NCBI GenBank assembly: GCA_944548615.1
Contig: OX155971.1
Location: 27,206,072 to 27,270,071 of the forward strand
Direction of reading: 5' to 3'
DNA length: 64,000 bases
DNA from: Micropterix aruncella
Lineage: Eukaryota > Arthropoda > Insecta > Lepidoptera > Micropterigidae
The translations under genes were made by a program, and so were the position numbers. The notes beneath the pieces were generated by a model. That model saw only the letters and a list, made by a program, of their open reading frames with translations, ran no database searches and was not told the DNA's origin. This document shows, one piece after another, positions 11,901 through 22,946 of the stretch. The stretch's first letter is position 1; each line of letters begins with the position of its first letter.

Positions 11901-12425
11901 GACCCACGTGAATTTAACGTGTTTGTAGCTCACCGACTTGGCGAAATTGACCAGGTTACCACACCATGCCAATGGCGTTGGGTACCCACAAAATTGAATC
12001 CCGCGGATAACGCAACTCGGGACACGGCGACTAAAATGGGTGAAGACCAAATAAAAAAATGGATAAACGGACCGGAATTCCTACTGGAAAATAGCGACCA
12101 CTGGCCCGCGGACGATGAATCTCCATCGTCAGAATACGGTCAGGACGAAGAACGTCGACCGGTATATGTAATGACCTCGATAAAAAATATTTTCCTAATC
12201 GAGACAAAACGATTCTCACGCCTAGAACGGTTACGTCGTACAGTAGCATGGATATTTCGATTCGTACAACGCTGCAAACGCAGCGGCGAAAAAACAAAAC
12301 ATTTAACCCCACAAGAACTTGCTTGCGCGGACCTCTACCTGATTCGGGTTTCGCAGCAACAAGATTTCAACGAGGAAATTTCATTATTAGAAATTAACAA
12401 AGAATTGCCAAAAACAGCAGGATAA
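8980..12425 (+). pseudogene. pol: BEL/Pao gag 3' part plus pol (protease, RT, RNase H), copy 2
   Basis: Identical in layout and protein to the frame at 1292-4737. Coding resumes at 8985. The zinc knuckle is at 9483, the protease DEGSS at 9846, RT YMDD at 11082 and the RNase H Asp at 11646, with stop TAA at 12423-12425. The frame is 1165 codons from the LINE-derived ATG at 8928. The premature stop falls at the same base as in copy 1, so the shift to the integrase phase was inherited and not gained separately. Confidence 0.88.
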
Positions 12426-13705
12426 GAAACCTAAATGCGTACCTGGATACGAATAGGATCCTGCGAGTAGGCGGTCGCATACAGAATTTAGCCGATGTCG
12501 CCCCCGAGGTAAAACAACCTGCAATACTGGACGCGCGTAGTCATTACACCCAGTTATTAATGAGATGGCAGCACGAGCAAGCCGGTCACAAAGGACGTGA
12601 ATGGGTTTGTAATGAACTACGACAGCGTTATTGGATATTGCAACTCCGGGGAGCAATCCGAAAAATTACTCGCGACTGTCGAAAATGTCAAATTGACAGA
12701 GCGAAGCCAATTCCACCCAAAATGGCGATCTTACCGGACATCAGATTGACTCATCACATACGACCGTTTACCAATATTGGAGCCGATATATTCGGGCCGA
12801 TAGAAGTCACCGTGGGAAGACACCGGGAAAAACGGTACGGTATGCTTTTCTGTTGTATGAGTAGTCGAGCCGTCCACATAGAAATCGTCCATTCATTATC
12901 TACGGACAGCACAATGATGGCAATAAAACGACTATGCGCACGCAGAGGGACACCGTCCGTAATATTTTCCGATAACGGAACGAGTTTTCACGGGAGCAAT
13001 AACGAGTTGAAACGGGCACTGCAAGATGTCAATTTTGATGACGTAAGTTCGCAATGCGCTATGAAGGAAATAGAGTGGAGATTCAACACTCCGACAGCCC
13101 CCCATATGGGAGGTTTTTATGAGAGATTGATTCAATCCGTAAAAAAAGCTCTCTCCATCACTTTAAAGGAAAAAGCTCCTCGCGACGAGACATTACTAAC
13201 ATTAATGGCAGAGGCTGAACATTCGGTAAATTCTCGCCCGTTAACCCATGTTTCACTCGACAGCCAAGACGATGAAAGTCTCACGCCAAATCACTTCTTG
13301 ATTGGTTCGTCATCAGGTCGACTCAACATAGGCGTGATTGACAGCGACAATCTTTGCCTCAAAAAACAGTGGCAAATAGCCCAAATAATGGCAAACCATT
13401 TTTGGTCGAGATTCGTACGCGAATATCTCCCGACGCTGGCGAAGAGACCAAAATGGCACGACGCGGTAAAACCCGTCCAGATAGGAGACATAGTCATCCT
13501 TGTGGACGCGGACCTACCCAGAAATACTTGGCTCCGAGGGCGAATAGAGCAAGTACATACCGCTCCCGACAGGCAAGTACGTTCAGTAACGATCTGCTGT
13601 CGCGGAAAATCATACAAAAGACCAGTACATAAAGTGGCAGTTATCTATTCTCCCCACCAAGAGGAAGTGAGAACAACAATTTCACCTCCCGAAGAAGAGG
13701 AGTGA
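12422..13705 (+). pseudogene. BEL/Pao integrase part of pol, frameshifted, copy 2
   Basis: Integrase region in the phase opened by the frameshift, with stop at 13703-13705. The first ATG is at 12560, but homology starts upstream at about 12425. It has the HHCC zinc region and the DDE residues at 12785 (Asp), 12971 (Asp) and 13121 (Glu), exactly as in copy 1. The polypurine tract and last LTR follow within 30 bases. Confidence 0.87.
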
Positions 13706-13735
13706 GGAGAAACACTTGTCTCACGGAGAGGGGCA

Positions 13736-15085
13736 TGTTGCGGGAAGAAAGATAAAATAACGGGCAGGCATGATGATGATAAACATCACAACAAATAATG
13801 TGTCGTCATGCCTAAAATTCCGTGCACCTTCAAATTCCCCAACCTAAAAATATTATTTATGGCAGTAAGTGCACTTAGCACACAATATAGGTATACCCGG
13901 ATTAGCTCCACTAAAAGCGGGAGCTAATGGATGTTAAACTAAAAGTGGAATATTTACAAGCAAACGCTAAAATTTCGAAATTACACGTCAACCCGAAAAT
14001 AACCTTCGCTCGCGAACAAAGGAAAACGTCGGAAAAATCCCAGCACGTGCATTTAAAAAGGGTAATAAAAACGCACCCTAAACACACCGCCGGCAAAAGG
14101 ATTAAGCAACCCGTCGCCGATTGTAAAATCGACCCACCCCGCCAGCCAGGTAGGTACAAAGAATGACTCATATTTTGGGAAGCGCCAGCTTGAATATTGG
14201 ATCACTAGAAATCCACAAAATTGCTGCCATGAAAATGTCTAAATGTTTAGAATAATTTAATTTAATTTTTAGACTAAGTCCGAGCCAAATCGGCCAATAA
14301 ATGGTGAAAATATTTAAATTCAACCTAAAATAGGACATAGCAATAGTATATGATTATTAAAATGTATATAATAATCATAAGTTAATATAAGTTAGAGTTT
14401 AAGGTCATATGTACACTCTTAACTTAGTAAAATAGTATACAATATTATAGTACATTAGCTTTACGGAAACGACATATAACAACGCGTCGGTCGGCGCCCG
14501 CGGGCGAGGCGGGGTGCAACCCGCCCCACCACTGGGCCGGCCGCAGCGGTCATACCTATATAAGGTCGGTTACCCGCCGATATCGGGGCAGATCAAATAA
14601 CAGTGCCATCGGGCAGATCATTTAACAGTGCCTTGCGGGCAGATCACATTTAAGTGCCGGGTAGATCACACTTAAGTGCCGGGCAGATCATATTGTAACA
14701 GTGCTTTGTCGGAGATCATATCGGAGATCATATTTAAAGTAGAACTATTAGTACGTGCTTTGAAGCAAAAACGCAATTACTGTAAATTCGTAAATAGTGT
14801 AATAGACTACATTTTATAGGAAATAAAACTTTAATGGCTTAGAAGCTTTTTAAAACGTAAAAATTATTATCTTTTTTATTAACAATACAAACCTCGAGTG
14901 CATATCCTGGAAATACTACCTACAGCGGATTAAACACGACCCGAGCGACGTTAAAAACGAGGATTTCGACAACGCCGCACGACGTCACCTTTAGCCTTAC
15001 AACCTGAAGGGTTGAGTCTGTATGTAGGCCACGCGTGGGAAGGCCCCACATCTTGGAAGCCCCCACACCTTGGAAAGACGCCACA
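13736..15085 (+). repeat. BEL/Pao 3' LTR, copy 2
   Basis: 1350 bases from TGTTGCGG to GCCACA, after polypurine tract 13725-13735. It differs from the shared LTR (6048-7400) by a 3-base deletion in an ATT run near 14868. The TATA box is at 14557-14563, with AGATCA repeats at about 14585-14730. It marks the right edge of the tandem array: downstream bases GGAGCG are not retroelement sequence. Confidence 0.9.
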
Positions 15086-15344
15086 GGAGCGTATTATCTC
15101 TTTAACTATTTATGCAATAAAAGGGAAATTATATGCAGTAAAAGGGAAAAGTCTTTTGTTTTAAACACTTGAGACGATAAATTTACTTATTTTGATAAGA
15201 ATTCATAATTGTTGATAATATGACCAATAAACATGATCTAACGATTTAAATTATTTTTTAATATAAAATACTACTTTTTGTGACTTAAATATAAAAGTTA
15301 GATATATTATGCTGTCGCAGACTTTTTTGTGGGCATTATCAAAC
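15086..15344. other. A+T-rich DNA, nothing recognised
   Basis: Unique-looking A+T-rich sequence next to the BEL/Pao array. No open frame or repeat of note. Confidence 0.5.
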
Positions 15345-15605
15345 TCTACAACTTTTCTCTATCTCTCATCGTTAAGAGAGCATTAGTTAGAAACGTTTTC
15401 GTTCGACCTCTTATTCTCCGACTTACTTTGCAAATCCGACTACCACGAAAAAGTATTTTCATTTTTCGAATTAATATATAGCCTATGCCACTCACAAATA
15501 ATTGGATTTCTATTGGCAAAAGAATTTTCAAAATCGGTTCAGTAGATCCAGAGATTACTTCCTACGACGTCACAAACTTTACCTCTGTATATTATTAGTA
15601 TAGAT
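15345..15605 (-). repeat. Dispersed lepidopteran-type repeat, antisense copy
   Basis: Reverse-complement relative of 24610-24970. The shared edge reads TATACTAATA/TATAAAG-like with AGGTAAAGTTTGTGA, then AATCTCTGGATCTACTGAA and AGCCTATATATTAAT. The repeat type is common in moth and butterfly genomes by my recollection. I do not assign a class with confidence (a Helitron-like origin is possible). Confidence 0.6.
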
Positions 15606-16205
15606 GGAAACCGCATCAAGGCTTTACTTACTAACATTTGATTAATATCAGCGCGATAATGCAATGCAAAACCATTTATTAATGTTATTAATCTTAATAT
15701 TAATGTTATTAATATTAATCGGATCAATACCATTTATTAATGTATTAAATTATACAGTAAACTTACAGAGAGTAAATACATGATAAAGTTTTTGCATAAC
15801 CCATTTTTTTTAACTAATTTAATCTCCTATGAAAAGTTTCCAATGTTTCAAATTCAAATTAAAATTAGTTTATTTATGTTCAATTTAAATTTTTACAATA
15901 TTAAATAGTCGAAACCTAACTAGGCGGCCGCTTGTTCTAAGGTAGACCATTTATTTTTATAGTTAATATTTAAGAATTTCTTGAATTTCGAACGCGCGTC
16001 ATTTCATTCAATTTAAAAAGCAAGTTGCAAACGCGGGTCTCCGTGAGCCTTCGAATTTGAATTTCGAACGATGCACGCATCGCAAGCGTTGCCGATTTTA
16101 GCGCTCTTACTAAATTAATAATTTATGGCAGACTTTCAATATTATGACATAAAATATTTACGACATGACGATTATTTATATCTAATATATTTACGACTAT
16201 TATAT
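15606..16205. other. A+T-rich DNA, nothing recognised
   Basis: Low-complexity A+T-rich stretch containing short TTAATATTAAT runs (15680-15740). No coding or element structure is seen. Confidence 0.5.
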
Positions 16206-16209
16206 AACA

Positions 16210-17095
16210 TGTAGGGTCCTTTAGTACCTACATACAGTCAACAAAAGCATGACTAACCAATGAATTCTGTAGAAATTCATTGGCGCAAATACAATCGATT
16301 CTGTACGTGCACTGCTATTAAATTCCATCGAATTTTGGTAATTAATGCAGTCACAGGCGGTGAGTCATGCCAATTTCTCCAAATCGAGCGGATTGACATA
16401 CTTATTTAATCACTCCTTTCAGGATTGCGTCATTTATCAGGGTATATAACCCAGTACATTTGACCAATCAGGATCATTCCTCGAGTGGTCATCTCCTAGT
16501 GAGCGCTTCTGTAGCTACGACTCTTCGCGAGCCGGTCAATGCATTAGCCAGTGCTACCACCTCATCCTTCCTTCCTTATCGAGTTGAGTAAGCTGAGGTC
16601 TGTCACTCCTGCAGACCCGAGCAAGTATCGAGGGGACACAGAATCTCTGATACAAAAGGTAACCTTTCCTTCCTCCCCCTAGACAGTGCACAGGTACGCA
16701 ACTCCGGTTTCTTAATTGATCAATGCGTATAGCCAGACCTTGGGGTAACCGATCCTTTCTTCCTGCATAACCAAGCTAAACAAACTATCCGTCTGATCCT
16801 CCAACAGACAGTAGTAAAGTACCCGAGAGTCGAGATACTCTGAGGTACAAAAATCAATTCCTTACCTTCCTCGCCGCGCACCGAGATAATTATTCGGGGA
16901 CGTTATACTGGCAATATAGTACGATACGGCATAATATTCAAATCAAGATAAATAAATTATTAAATCGATATACCGATAATAAATAAAACCTTCTAATAAC
17001 ATAAATTGCATCTTATTACGGCGTAAAAGGACTTGTTGACACCCGGCTCTCACACTGAACATCTTGGAGTCAGTGAGAGTCGGCCTTCCGTCACA
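16210..17095 (+). mobile_element. Solo LTR (Ty3-type), 886 bp
   Basis: Begins TGTAGGGTCC and ends CCGTCACA, flanked by the perfect 4-bp duplication AACA (16206-16209 and 17096-17099). A TATA motif (GGGTATATAACC, about 16440) and an internal G+C-richer transcribed-type region fit an LTR. No internal coding region remains, so this is a product of LTR-LTR recombination. Structure and local motifs (ATCATTCCTCGA near 16473) resemble the solo LTRs at 26511 and 27790. Confidence 0.8.
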
Positions 17096-17149
17096 AACAT
17101 ATTATGAGTTTAATATCAACCAAAATTTCACAATGTGATTTCGGCCCAA

Positions 17150-17345
17150 CGAGGCAATATTTCTACATGGAAGTATGACCAGCGCGCCTTCTGGTGGACC
17201 AATTTTCAACTCTGTCCCTGACCAAATGATGCCTGCATGCCAAATTTCAGCTAAATCGGACTGAACGTTTGGGCGCTATCGTGGAGGAATACAGAGAGAC
17301 ACACAGAAGTGTGTCCACAGTACTTTACTTGCCAGGAAAGTAAAA
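17150..17345 (+). repeat. Dispersed repeat fragment
   Basis: Shares GACCAAATGATGCCTGCATG and GCGCTATCGT...GGAATACA-like blocks, and a terminal GCCAGGAAAGTAAAA-like block, with 37345-37515. Probably a non-autonomous or LINE-derived repeat; class unknown. Confidence 0.55.
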
Positions 17346-17382
17346 TTGCAATATTTAAATTGGTTTTGTCATTTATAACACG

Positions 17383-18600
17383 TATTCGCAGATGAATCTA
17401 GACATTGTGAAAGGTTGGCTAGATAGACACGTGCTGAAGCTGAATGCTTTAAAGACTAAAATAGTCACATTTGGATTGCGATCAGATGTTACAACAAGCG
17501 AATTCCAACTAAAGGTTCACTCTAGCAACTGCCCTAAGCCACCCAACTGCGCCTGCCCGATCGTTCATAAAGAAGGCGAGATTAGGTATCTTGGTTTGAC
17601 CATTGATTCCAAGTTAACCTGGAAGAACCAACTAAATGAGCTTACATCACGCACTCGAAAGTTAGTATACGTCTTTCGTGAGCTATGTAATATTCTGGCA
17701 AAACCGACGTTAAAAATTGTGTACATGGCGCTTTGCCAAAGCTTATGGATGCACGGTGTCATTGCTTGGGGGGCCTGTACGAAACAAGTACTTGAACCAC
17801 TGGTTAAAGCCCAGAAATTATTATTGTGGGTTACTTACAGAAAACATCCCCGCCATGACTCTGACCTGCTGTTCAGCGAAGCAAGTGTTTTGGATATTCG
17901 TCAGTTGTTCGTGAAACAATGCATAATACATTTTTACAAGACTTTAGAGAAACGTTCCCGAAGCCAACAGCAAAGACCAACTAAAATGGCTGAAGGGACG
18001 AACTATGTAATTCCTCACGTACATACAAACTTTGCCCAAAGACAGTTGTATTTCATTGCCCCAAAATTTTTTAATACTTTAGAAGAGTCAGTAAAAAATG
18101 TTCAAAATGTACACCAATTTAAGACGAAAGTAAAAAAATGGCTCCTTTACGAAGTAGGTCGTACAAAGACTGAAAAAGAATTGCTTCATACAATAATTTA
18201 AAATATGTGTGTATGTAGATGTATGTGTGTGTGTGTTATTATATATGTATGTATGTATTTTTGTATGTGTATATGTGTATATATGTGTGTAACTAACCCT
18301 TTATCATATATATTTGTATTAATATGTGTACTATTTTATGCCATTATCTTAGTGTTAGTATTGAAAGTAGTCTATTAGTCAGTATAACTCAAACGTCAGT
18401 ACTACTCAAAAACAAAGGCTATATATTTTCGTATGTCCAGATACAGGCTGTTCGGTCTAGTTGGGCATTCGTCTAGAATGATCGTATGGATTGTGTTCAT
18501 TTTCTTATTGCTTATATAAATAGTTACAAATCATATCGGTACGATCGCATTATTAACTCTCTACCAAGTTGTAACAAATAAATAAAATAAAAATAAAATA
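17383..18600 (+). mobile_element. 5'-truncated LINE (CR1/Jockey group), C-terminal RT region
   Basis: An open frame at 17392-18201 (269 codons) matches the end of the LINE protein at 32521-35478. It covers the RT thumb and C-terminal region, with blocks such as RYLGLTIDSKLTW, IVYMALCQSLWMHGVIAWG and a FAQRQLYFIAPKFFN block. The YADD catalytic block is missing, so it is a dead 5'-truncated copy. The 3' UTR has TG-rich microsatellite DNA (18205-18295). Its tail is AATAAATAAAATAAAA-like at 18577-18603. Confidence 0.82.
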
Positions 18601-18603
18601 AAT

Positions 18604-18913
18604 ATTTGTATTGTATGTCCGCTACAAGGATCAAAATGTTGAATTAACCCTATTTCCGCGATATTCCCCAAACGCGTAACAATAACAATAACATGGGATA
18701 TTGTCCCAATAACGAGTCGATTTTAGGAGTGTTCATGGCGGATCTCGTTAATTTCGGTTCACGCAATAAAATGAAAAGCGGATTGCGTGTCCCCACAAAA
18801 CTTAGGGTTCGTTTTATAGCCCGATAAACATTGTGATGAAAAATAACAGAAGGGATTCACGATACTTTCCACTATACAAATATACCAGATGATTGCGTAA
18901 GTTTCTGTCCAGT
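18604..18913 (+). repeat. Dispersed repeat X, copy truncated by MITE
   Basis: Matches 25165-25445 in the same direction, sharing GTAGGAGTGTT-like, GGCGGATCTCGTTAAT and CACGATNCTTTCCACTATAC blocks. It ends where the palindromic MITE begins. No coding capacity is visible; class unknown. Confidence 0.6.
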
Positions 18914-19234
18914 TTAAGGGGCTCTTTAGACGACCAATCATGCTTGACAAGCTTAGCGTCGCGGGCAGAGAGGGGATCGTAAACCGCAGGAAATATGCAA
19001 ATATTTTTTGTAATGTTTACCAAAAATGCATAATTTTATATTTTATACCAGAGTCACGTTAATTAGACGTAATTGATTGATGAATGATGGACTTCCTGGT
19101 ATAAAACTAGTTTATTAGGCATTTTTCGGAAGTATTTTAGAAAAATGTTTGAATATTTCCTGCGGTTTACGATCCCCTCCCAGCCCGGAACGCGATGCTT
19201 GACAATCATAATTGATCGTCTAGAGGGCCCTTAA
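18914..19234. mobile_element. Palindromic MITE, copy 1
   Basis: About 321-bp imperfect palindrome. The left arm TTAAGGGGCTCTTTAGACGA pairs with the right arm read backwards (TTAAGGGCCCTCTAGACGAT). Inner arms share GGATCGTAAACCGCAGGAAA and ATATGCAAATATTT-type sequence. The centre lies near the GTCACGTTAATTAGACG block. It has the same internal sequence as 30065-30357, so this is a real family of fold-back elements. Confidence 0.8.
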
Positions 19235-19410
19235 GGGTAAACGTCAAGAGCCACCAATCTTGTCGCGTTGCATGCTTGCGATCACTAAGCTTGACCATTT
19301 TTCAAGAAACTGCTTATTTTTTAAATAAGTTTATGAGGTGGTTTTTTATACCTTCCATTGATCTAAGATTTTTACCATTCAAACTATTCCACATAGATAT
19401 AAACAGTTGG
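19235..19410. other. Intergenic DNA, nothing recognised
   Basis: Mixed-composition DNA between the MITE and the GC-rich repeat. No feature is supported. Confidence 0.4.
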
Positions 19411-19641
19411 GACATGTTGACTACAACAGGCGAACCCGTCACCACAGACTGGTATAATGATGAGCGTAGAAGACTTTCGGATGGTACAAACCTACCGTCC
19501 AGCAAAGCCGCGAGCCCGTCAGAGGCCAACGCATTACGGCGAGGCACCGAAAAAAGGTACCAAGCGGGCAGCCTCGCCACCCTGACTACCAGTTTTGGAA
19601 AGGTATCTCCGTCTGGAGTTAACCACCAGGACACCCCTAAC
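19411..19641 (+). repeat. GC-rich dispersed repeat G, fragment
   Basis: Shares GTTGACTACAACAGGCGAAC, CCGTCACC and the GAGGCCAACGC...GGCAGCCTCGCC blocks with 25606-26258 and 54893-56600. It is clearly richer in G+C than its surroundings. Only the first part of the longer copies is present. An open frame through it (19276-19710) is not conserved in the other copies and is not supported as a gene. Confidence 0.65.
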
Positions 19642-19940
19642 CTGATATTTCGAATCGGGTATGAAGCAGATTTGCAATCGAGAGCTTGGAAGTATCGTAT
19701 ATCGGATTGATATCTCTTGGCGTGACATGATATTCTGATACTTCGATTCGGGTTGGAAGTGCATTCGTAATCGACAGCATAACTTGAGATATTGATACCT
19801 CCTCGAGTGATATGATCTTCTGATACTTCGAATCGGCTTTGAAGCAGATTCGAAAACGAGAGTGTAGGTATTGGATACCTCCTCGTGCGATATGATCACC
19901 TGATACTTCGAATCGGGTATGAAGCAGATTTTCAATCAAA
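19642..19940 (+). repeat. Minisatellite, 80-93 bp unit
   Basis: Units start with CTGATACTTCGAATCGGGT-like sequence at 19642, 19735, 19820 and 19900 (last one partial), giving periods of 93, 85 and 80. Each has an internal GATACCTCCTCG...GATATGATC block. Degenerate, so not a recent expansion. Confidence 0.8.
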
Positions 19941-20915
19941 TTCAAATTTCAAATTCAAATTCAAATTCTTTATTTACAAAAAATCATAGTGTTAGTTACA
20001 AATGAATTAAACCTAACCTAACTGGATCGCACGAGACGTCCGCACTAAGGTAGGCTCAGAATCATATAATTAAGTACGTACTGCCTAATGCTAAATAAAA
20101 AATTTCGTTGAAGAATGCCGTGAAAAATAAAATCGAGTACTTAAAGTAAAATTTTAGTAAAAAATAAAATTTCAAATTATCTAAAAAGGTATGTGATAAT
20201 AATAATAATGATATATAATAATCATAAATAATAATAATCATAAATATATGGTAGGTTAATAATATTGTGTTAGGAATGTTAAGTTAGATAGGAATAAAGC
20301 AAATTAATTTTTCGGTTTCTTTCCTTCCCTGGGTGATCAACCGGTGGGTTAGTCTTTTTTTGTTTATATTTATTTTTATATTAATACCTTGAGTATAAAT
20401 ACCGGGTATATCTTTTGTTTTATTGAACAACGACGGTGCCAAGTAAAGAAAATGTCTTTGTGCATGGGAACTATTCAGTTTGGGCACTATGTGATTACTA
20501 TTAGTTATCGCTCGTGTAATAATTTTATGGGTTGTGTGCTGGTGCAATTCTTTATGTTTATGATAATATAGTATTATCGTTTTAGCAAATGTTTGCCGTA
20601 CGTCAAGAACAGAGAACTCACGAAAAAGTTGCTCAGACGGGTATCTCAACGGTTTTTTGTTGACAACTCTTAACAGCGCCTTCTGAGCTTTAACAAGTGG
20701 ATCGAGGTGTGATAGTGCTGCACCGCCCCAACCAAGAATCCCATATGATATAATGCTGTGAGCAAGTGCGTAATAGACAACTTTTAGTAATGGTTTCGAC
20801 ATTACGTTACGTAGAAGTTTAAATGGATGAATGAGTTTGCGAATTTTAGCCGCTGTGTTGTAGATATGGTGTGCGACAATGGTGAAAAGCAGTCGATTAT
20901 CAATATTTCAATCTC
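19935..20915 (-). mobile_element. 5'-truncated LINE (CR1/Jockey group), antisense
   Basis: On the minus strand the frame at 20284-20802 (172 codons) reads as a LINE C-terminus: VVYYALAHSIISYGILGWGG, the block LFREFSVLDVRQTF and a HAQRHFLYLAPSLFN block. Similarity extends upstream to about 20915 (DNRLLFT...AAKIRKLIHPF). RT catalytic blocks are absent. The 3' end carries an AATTTGAATTTGA-type repeated tail (19935-19972). Confidence 0.82.
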
Positions 20916-21137
20916 TCAGCATTTGTGAAATCCTTGTATTTACTTCCACTATCGAACACACAGCATCGTATTTAATACCAGAAATTCGTCCATAGCAAGG
21001 CTGATCTTAAAAGTTGTAATCGCGTTGTGGAATCTGTCGAAAAACACTCTTAATGTTTTTTTGCGCAGTCATTCTAACACACGCGTCTTTCCGAAATTCG
21101 TATAGCATTATATATCAGGAATGAATCTTATCGGTCC
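20916..21137. other. Intergenic DNA, nothing recognised
   Basis: No open frame, tandem repeat or element end was found between the LINE and the hAT-type terminus. Confidence 0.4.
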
Positions 21138-21195
21138 CAGTGACGTAGCCAGGATTTCGGTTCAGGGAGGTCTACCATCGGACGGATCAGGGGTT

Positions 21196-22025
21196 CAAAA
21201 TCAAAATCAAAATCAAAATCAAAATGTTCTTTATTCATATAGACACAATTAAATATTATTTTTAATTTATGTTCTTATGATGCGTCCAAGCCTTACTCCC
21301 AAGCCGTTTTGTCATTTACATAATCAGATATTGTATAGTATGCTTTTTTATACAATTTTGCTTTGATGGTAGCTTTAAACTTATTTACAGATAGTTCTCT
21401 AAGAGTAAAGTTTGTTATAGAAGCATATACATTGTCCCAAAAAAGAATTGCTTATTTTGTGGAAACGAGTAGCACGTACAACAAGGTTATGCTTATGTCT
21501 AGTATTAACATTATGAGTGTCGCTTTTTTTTTTAAACTTGTCAATATTCTTGTGGACATACAACAGATTTTCGTATATATATTGTGATGCAACAGTAAGA
21601 ATATTTATCTCTTTGATTTTTTCTCTAAGTGAAACTCGGGGACCAAGTTTATATATATCTTACAGCACGTTTCTGTAGTATAAAGATGTTATTGATGTCC
21701 GCACAGCTTCCCCAGAGAAGAATCCCATAGGACATAATGCTATGAAAGTAACTAAAGTACACTATTCTTGCTGTATCTACTTCAGTCAGCCGCCTTATTG
21801 TTTTAACTGCGTATGCCGCAGAGCTAAGTTTTCCTGACATTTTCTCAATTTGTGGGCCCCATTGTAATTTGGAGTCAATTGTTATCCCTAGAAACACAGT
21901 TGAAGCAACAGGCTCCAGTCTAGTTCCATTTATTTCTACATTGGTTTGTACCTGCTTAACATAAGGTGTAGAAAATTTAATCACTTTGGTTTTTCTTTCA
22001 TTTAATAGTAGGTTATTTACACCAA
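21196..22025 (-). mobile_element. 5'-truncated LINE nested in hAT-type element
   Basis: The minus-strand frame (21649-22025 as far as similarity goes) encodes the end of a LINE RT protein: NLLLNERKTKVIKF, FLGITIDSKLQWGPQIEKM and a YFHSIMSYGILLWGS block. Broken similarity continues down to about 21310. The tail is TTTTGA repeated (21196-21225). The upstream part of the open frame (22026-22203) is not LINE-like. Confidence 0.8.
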
Positions 22026-22327
22026 TGGACAATACCCCCAAAGGTGAGGGAGTACGGGGGAACTCCCCCGGAAAAAAATGCAGCTTTACAGTGACAATGC
22101 TGTAATTTAAGGCTGGAATCAACCTAAATTCTACTTCAAATTTTGAACAGTTTTGCATTGAAAAAGTCACGCAGTACATTTTTGCATGAGTAAAACATTC
22201 CAAACCACCTTCAAGAATTAAAATTTTTCAAACCTCATTACTCATATACCCACCAAAATTTATTATTATATATTGTATAACCACTATAAACATTATTATT
22301 GTTTTAACATTAAATCTGTATGAAGCT
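22026..22327. other. Interior of hAT-type element, nothing coding
   Basis: Contains a short G-rich/C-rich inverted motif (about 22030-22070) and A+T-rich DNA. It is probably residual hAT interior. No protein similarity is recognised. Confidence 0.35.
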
Positions 22328-22341
22328 ATGATAAATCTATA

Positions 22342-22631
22342 GAGCAAGGACTGCGGAGTATGTGGCGAAGAACCTGAAGACAGCATACACATCGTTGGTT
22401 GCTGCCCAGGCCTCGCCGCCAAAAGACACAGTTTACTGGGACGAACCTTTCTCGAACCTAGCGATCTGCCCAACTTGAAGGTCAGTGATCTACTTGGACT
22501 GGTAAGAAGTACTGGGCTACTAGCTGACCACTGACCTAACCACATAGTGGGTAGTTACAAAAGATCTTATAAATCTAGGTGACATCAAGGGCTGGAAACA
22601 AGCCCCCCACTCCGTCTACTACTACTACTAC
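22342..22631 (+). mobile_element. 5'-truncated LINE tail with 14-bp target duplication
   Basis: A 64-codon frame (22343-22534, TGA) encodes a LINE C-terminus with a Cys-Cys-His-Cys cluster (CGVCGEEPEDSIHIVGCC) and ending VSDLLGLVRSTGLLADH. This style is seen in R1/Jockey-related insect LINEs. A short 3' UTR ends in a CTA repeat (22615-22631). Perfect 14-bp flanks ATGATAAATCTATA lie at 22328-22341 and 22632-22645, so both borders are exact. Confidence 0.85.
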
Positions 22632-22645
22632 ATGATAAATCTATA

Positions 22646-22944
22646 CAAATTATTGTCATCTATAGAATCCGCAATTAGGCCATCTGTATTATTTATACTT
22701 TATATTTCATTTTAACTAAAGCATAATTTTAATTCTGCTATTCGTTTAGCTTAGTTTAAACTTTTAAAAAAATCTTGGTTAGTCTATCATGATTTCACTT
22801 CAATTGATCTCGTTATAGAAATATTCGAACTATTGTGTTTTTTAAAGCTCTATATAAGTTTATCAATCTGCTTGGTTTAGTGTAAAAGAACACTTAGGCC
22901 TGCATATTATGTCATAATAATGTTGTGCTGTAAAACATATAATA
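22646..22944. other. A+T-rich interior of hAT-type element
   Basis: No open frame or repeat is recognised between the LINE tail and the mariner-type element. Confidence 0.35.
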
Positions 22945-22946
22945 TA

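Larger units (their letters stand above)
1..15085 (+). mobile_element. Tandem pair of BEL/Pao LTR retrotransposons sharing a middle LTR
   Basis: Bases 1-7400 repeat at 7689-15085 with a constant 7688-base offset and essentially no differences seen by eye apart from a 3-base deletion in the last LTR. The order is gag-pol, LTR, gag-pol, LTR, so neighbouring copies share one LTR. The window opens inside gag of the first copy, so its 5' LTR and any further copies lie to the left. BEL/Pao assignment rests on the LTR beginning TGTTGCGGG, the gag and protease-RT-RNaseH-integrase order in pol, and the style of the RT and integrase blocks. A full unit is about 9.0 kb (LTR 1353, internal 6335). After the final LTR unrelated DNA begins (GGAGCG). 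The left flank is absent, so the target duplication cannot be checked. Confidence 0.93.

Noticed and set aside
19276..19710. 144-codon frame across repeat G and minisatellite
   Set aside because: The frame is not kept in other repeat G copies and runs into tandem repeats.
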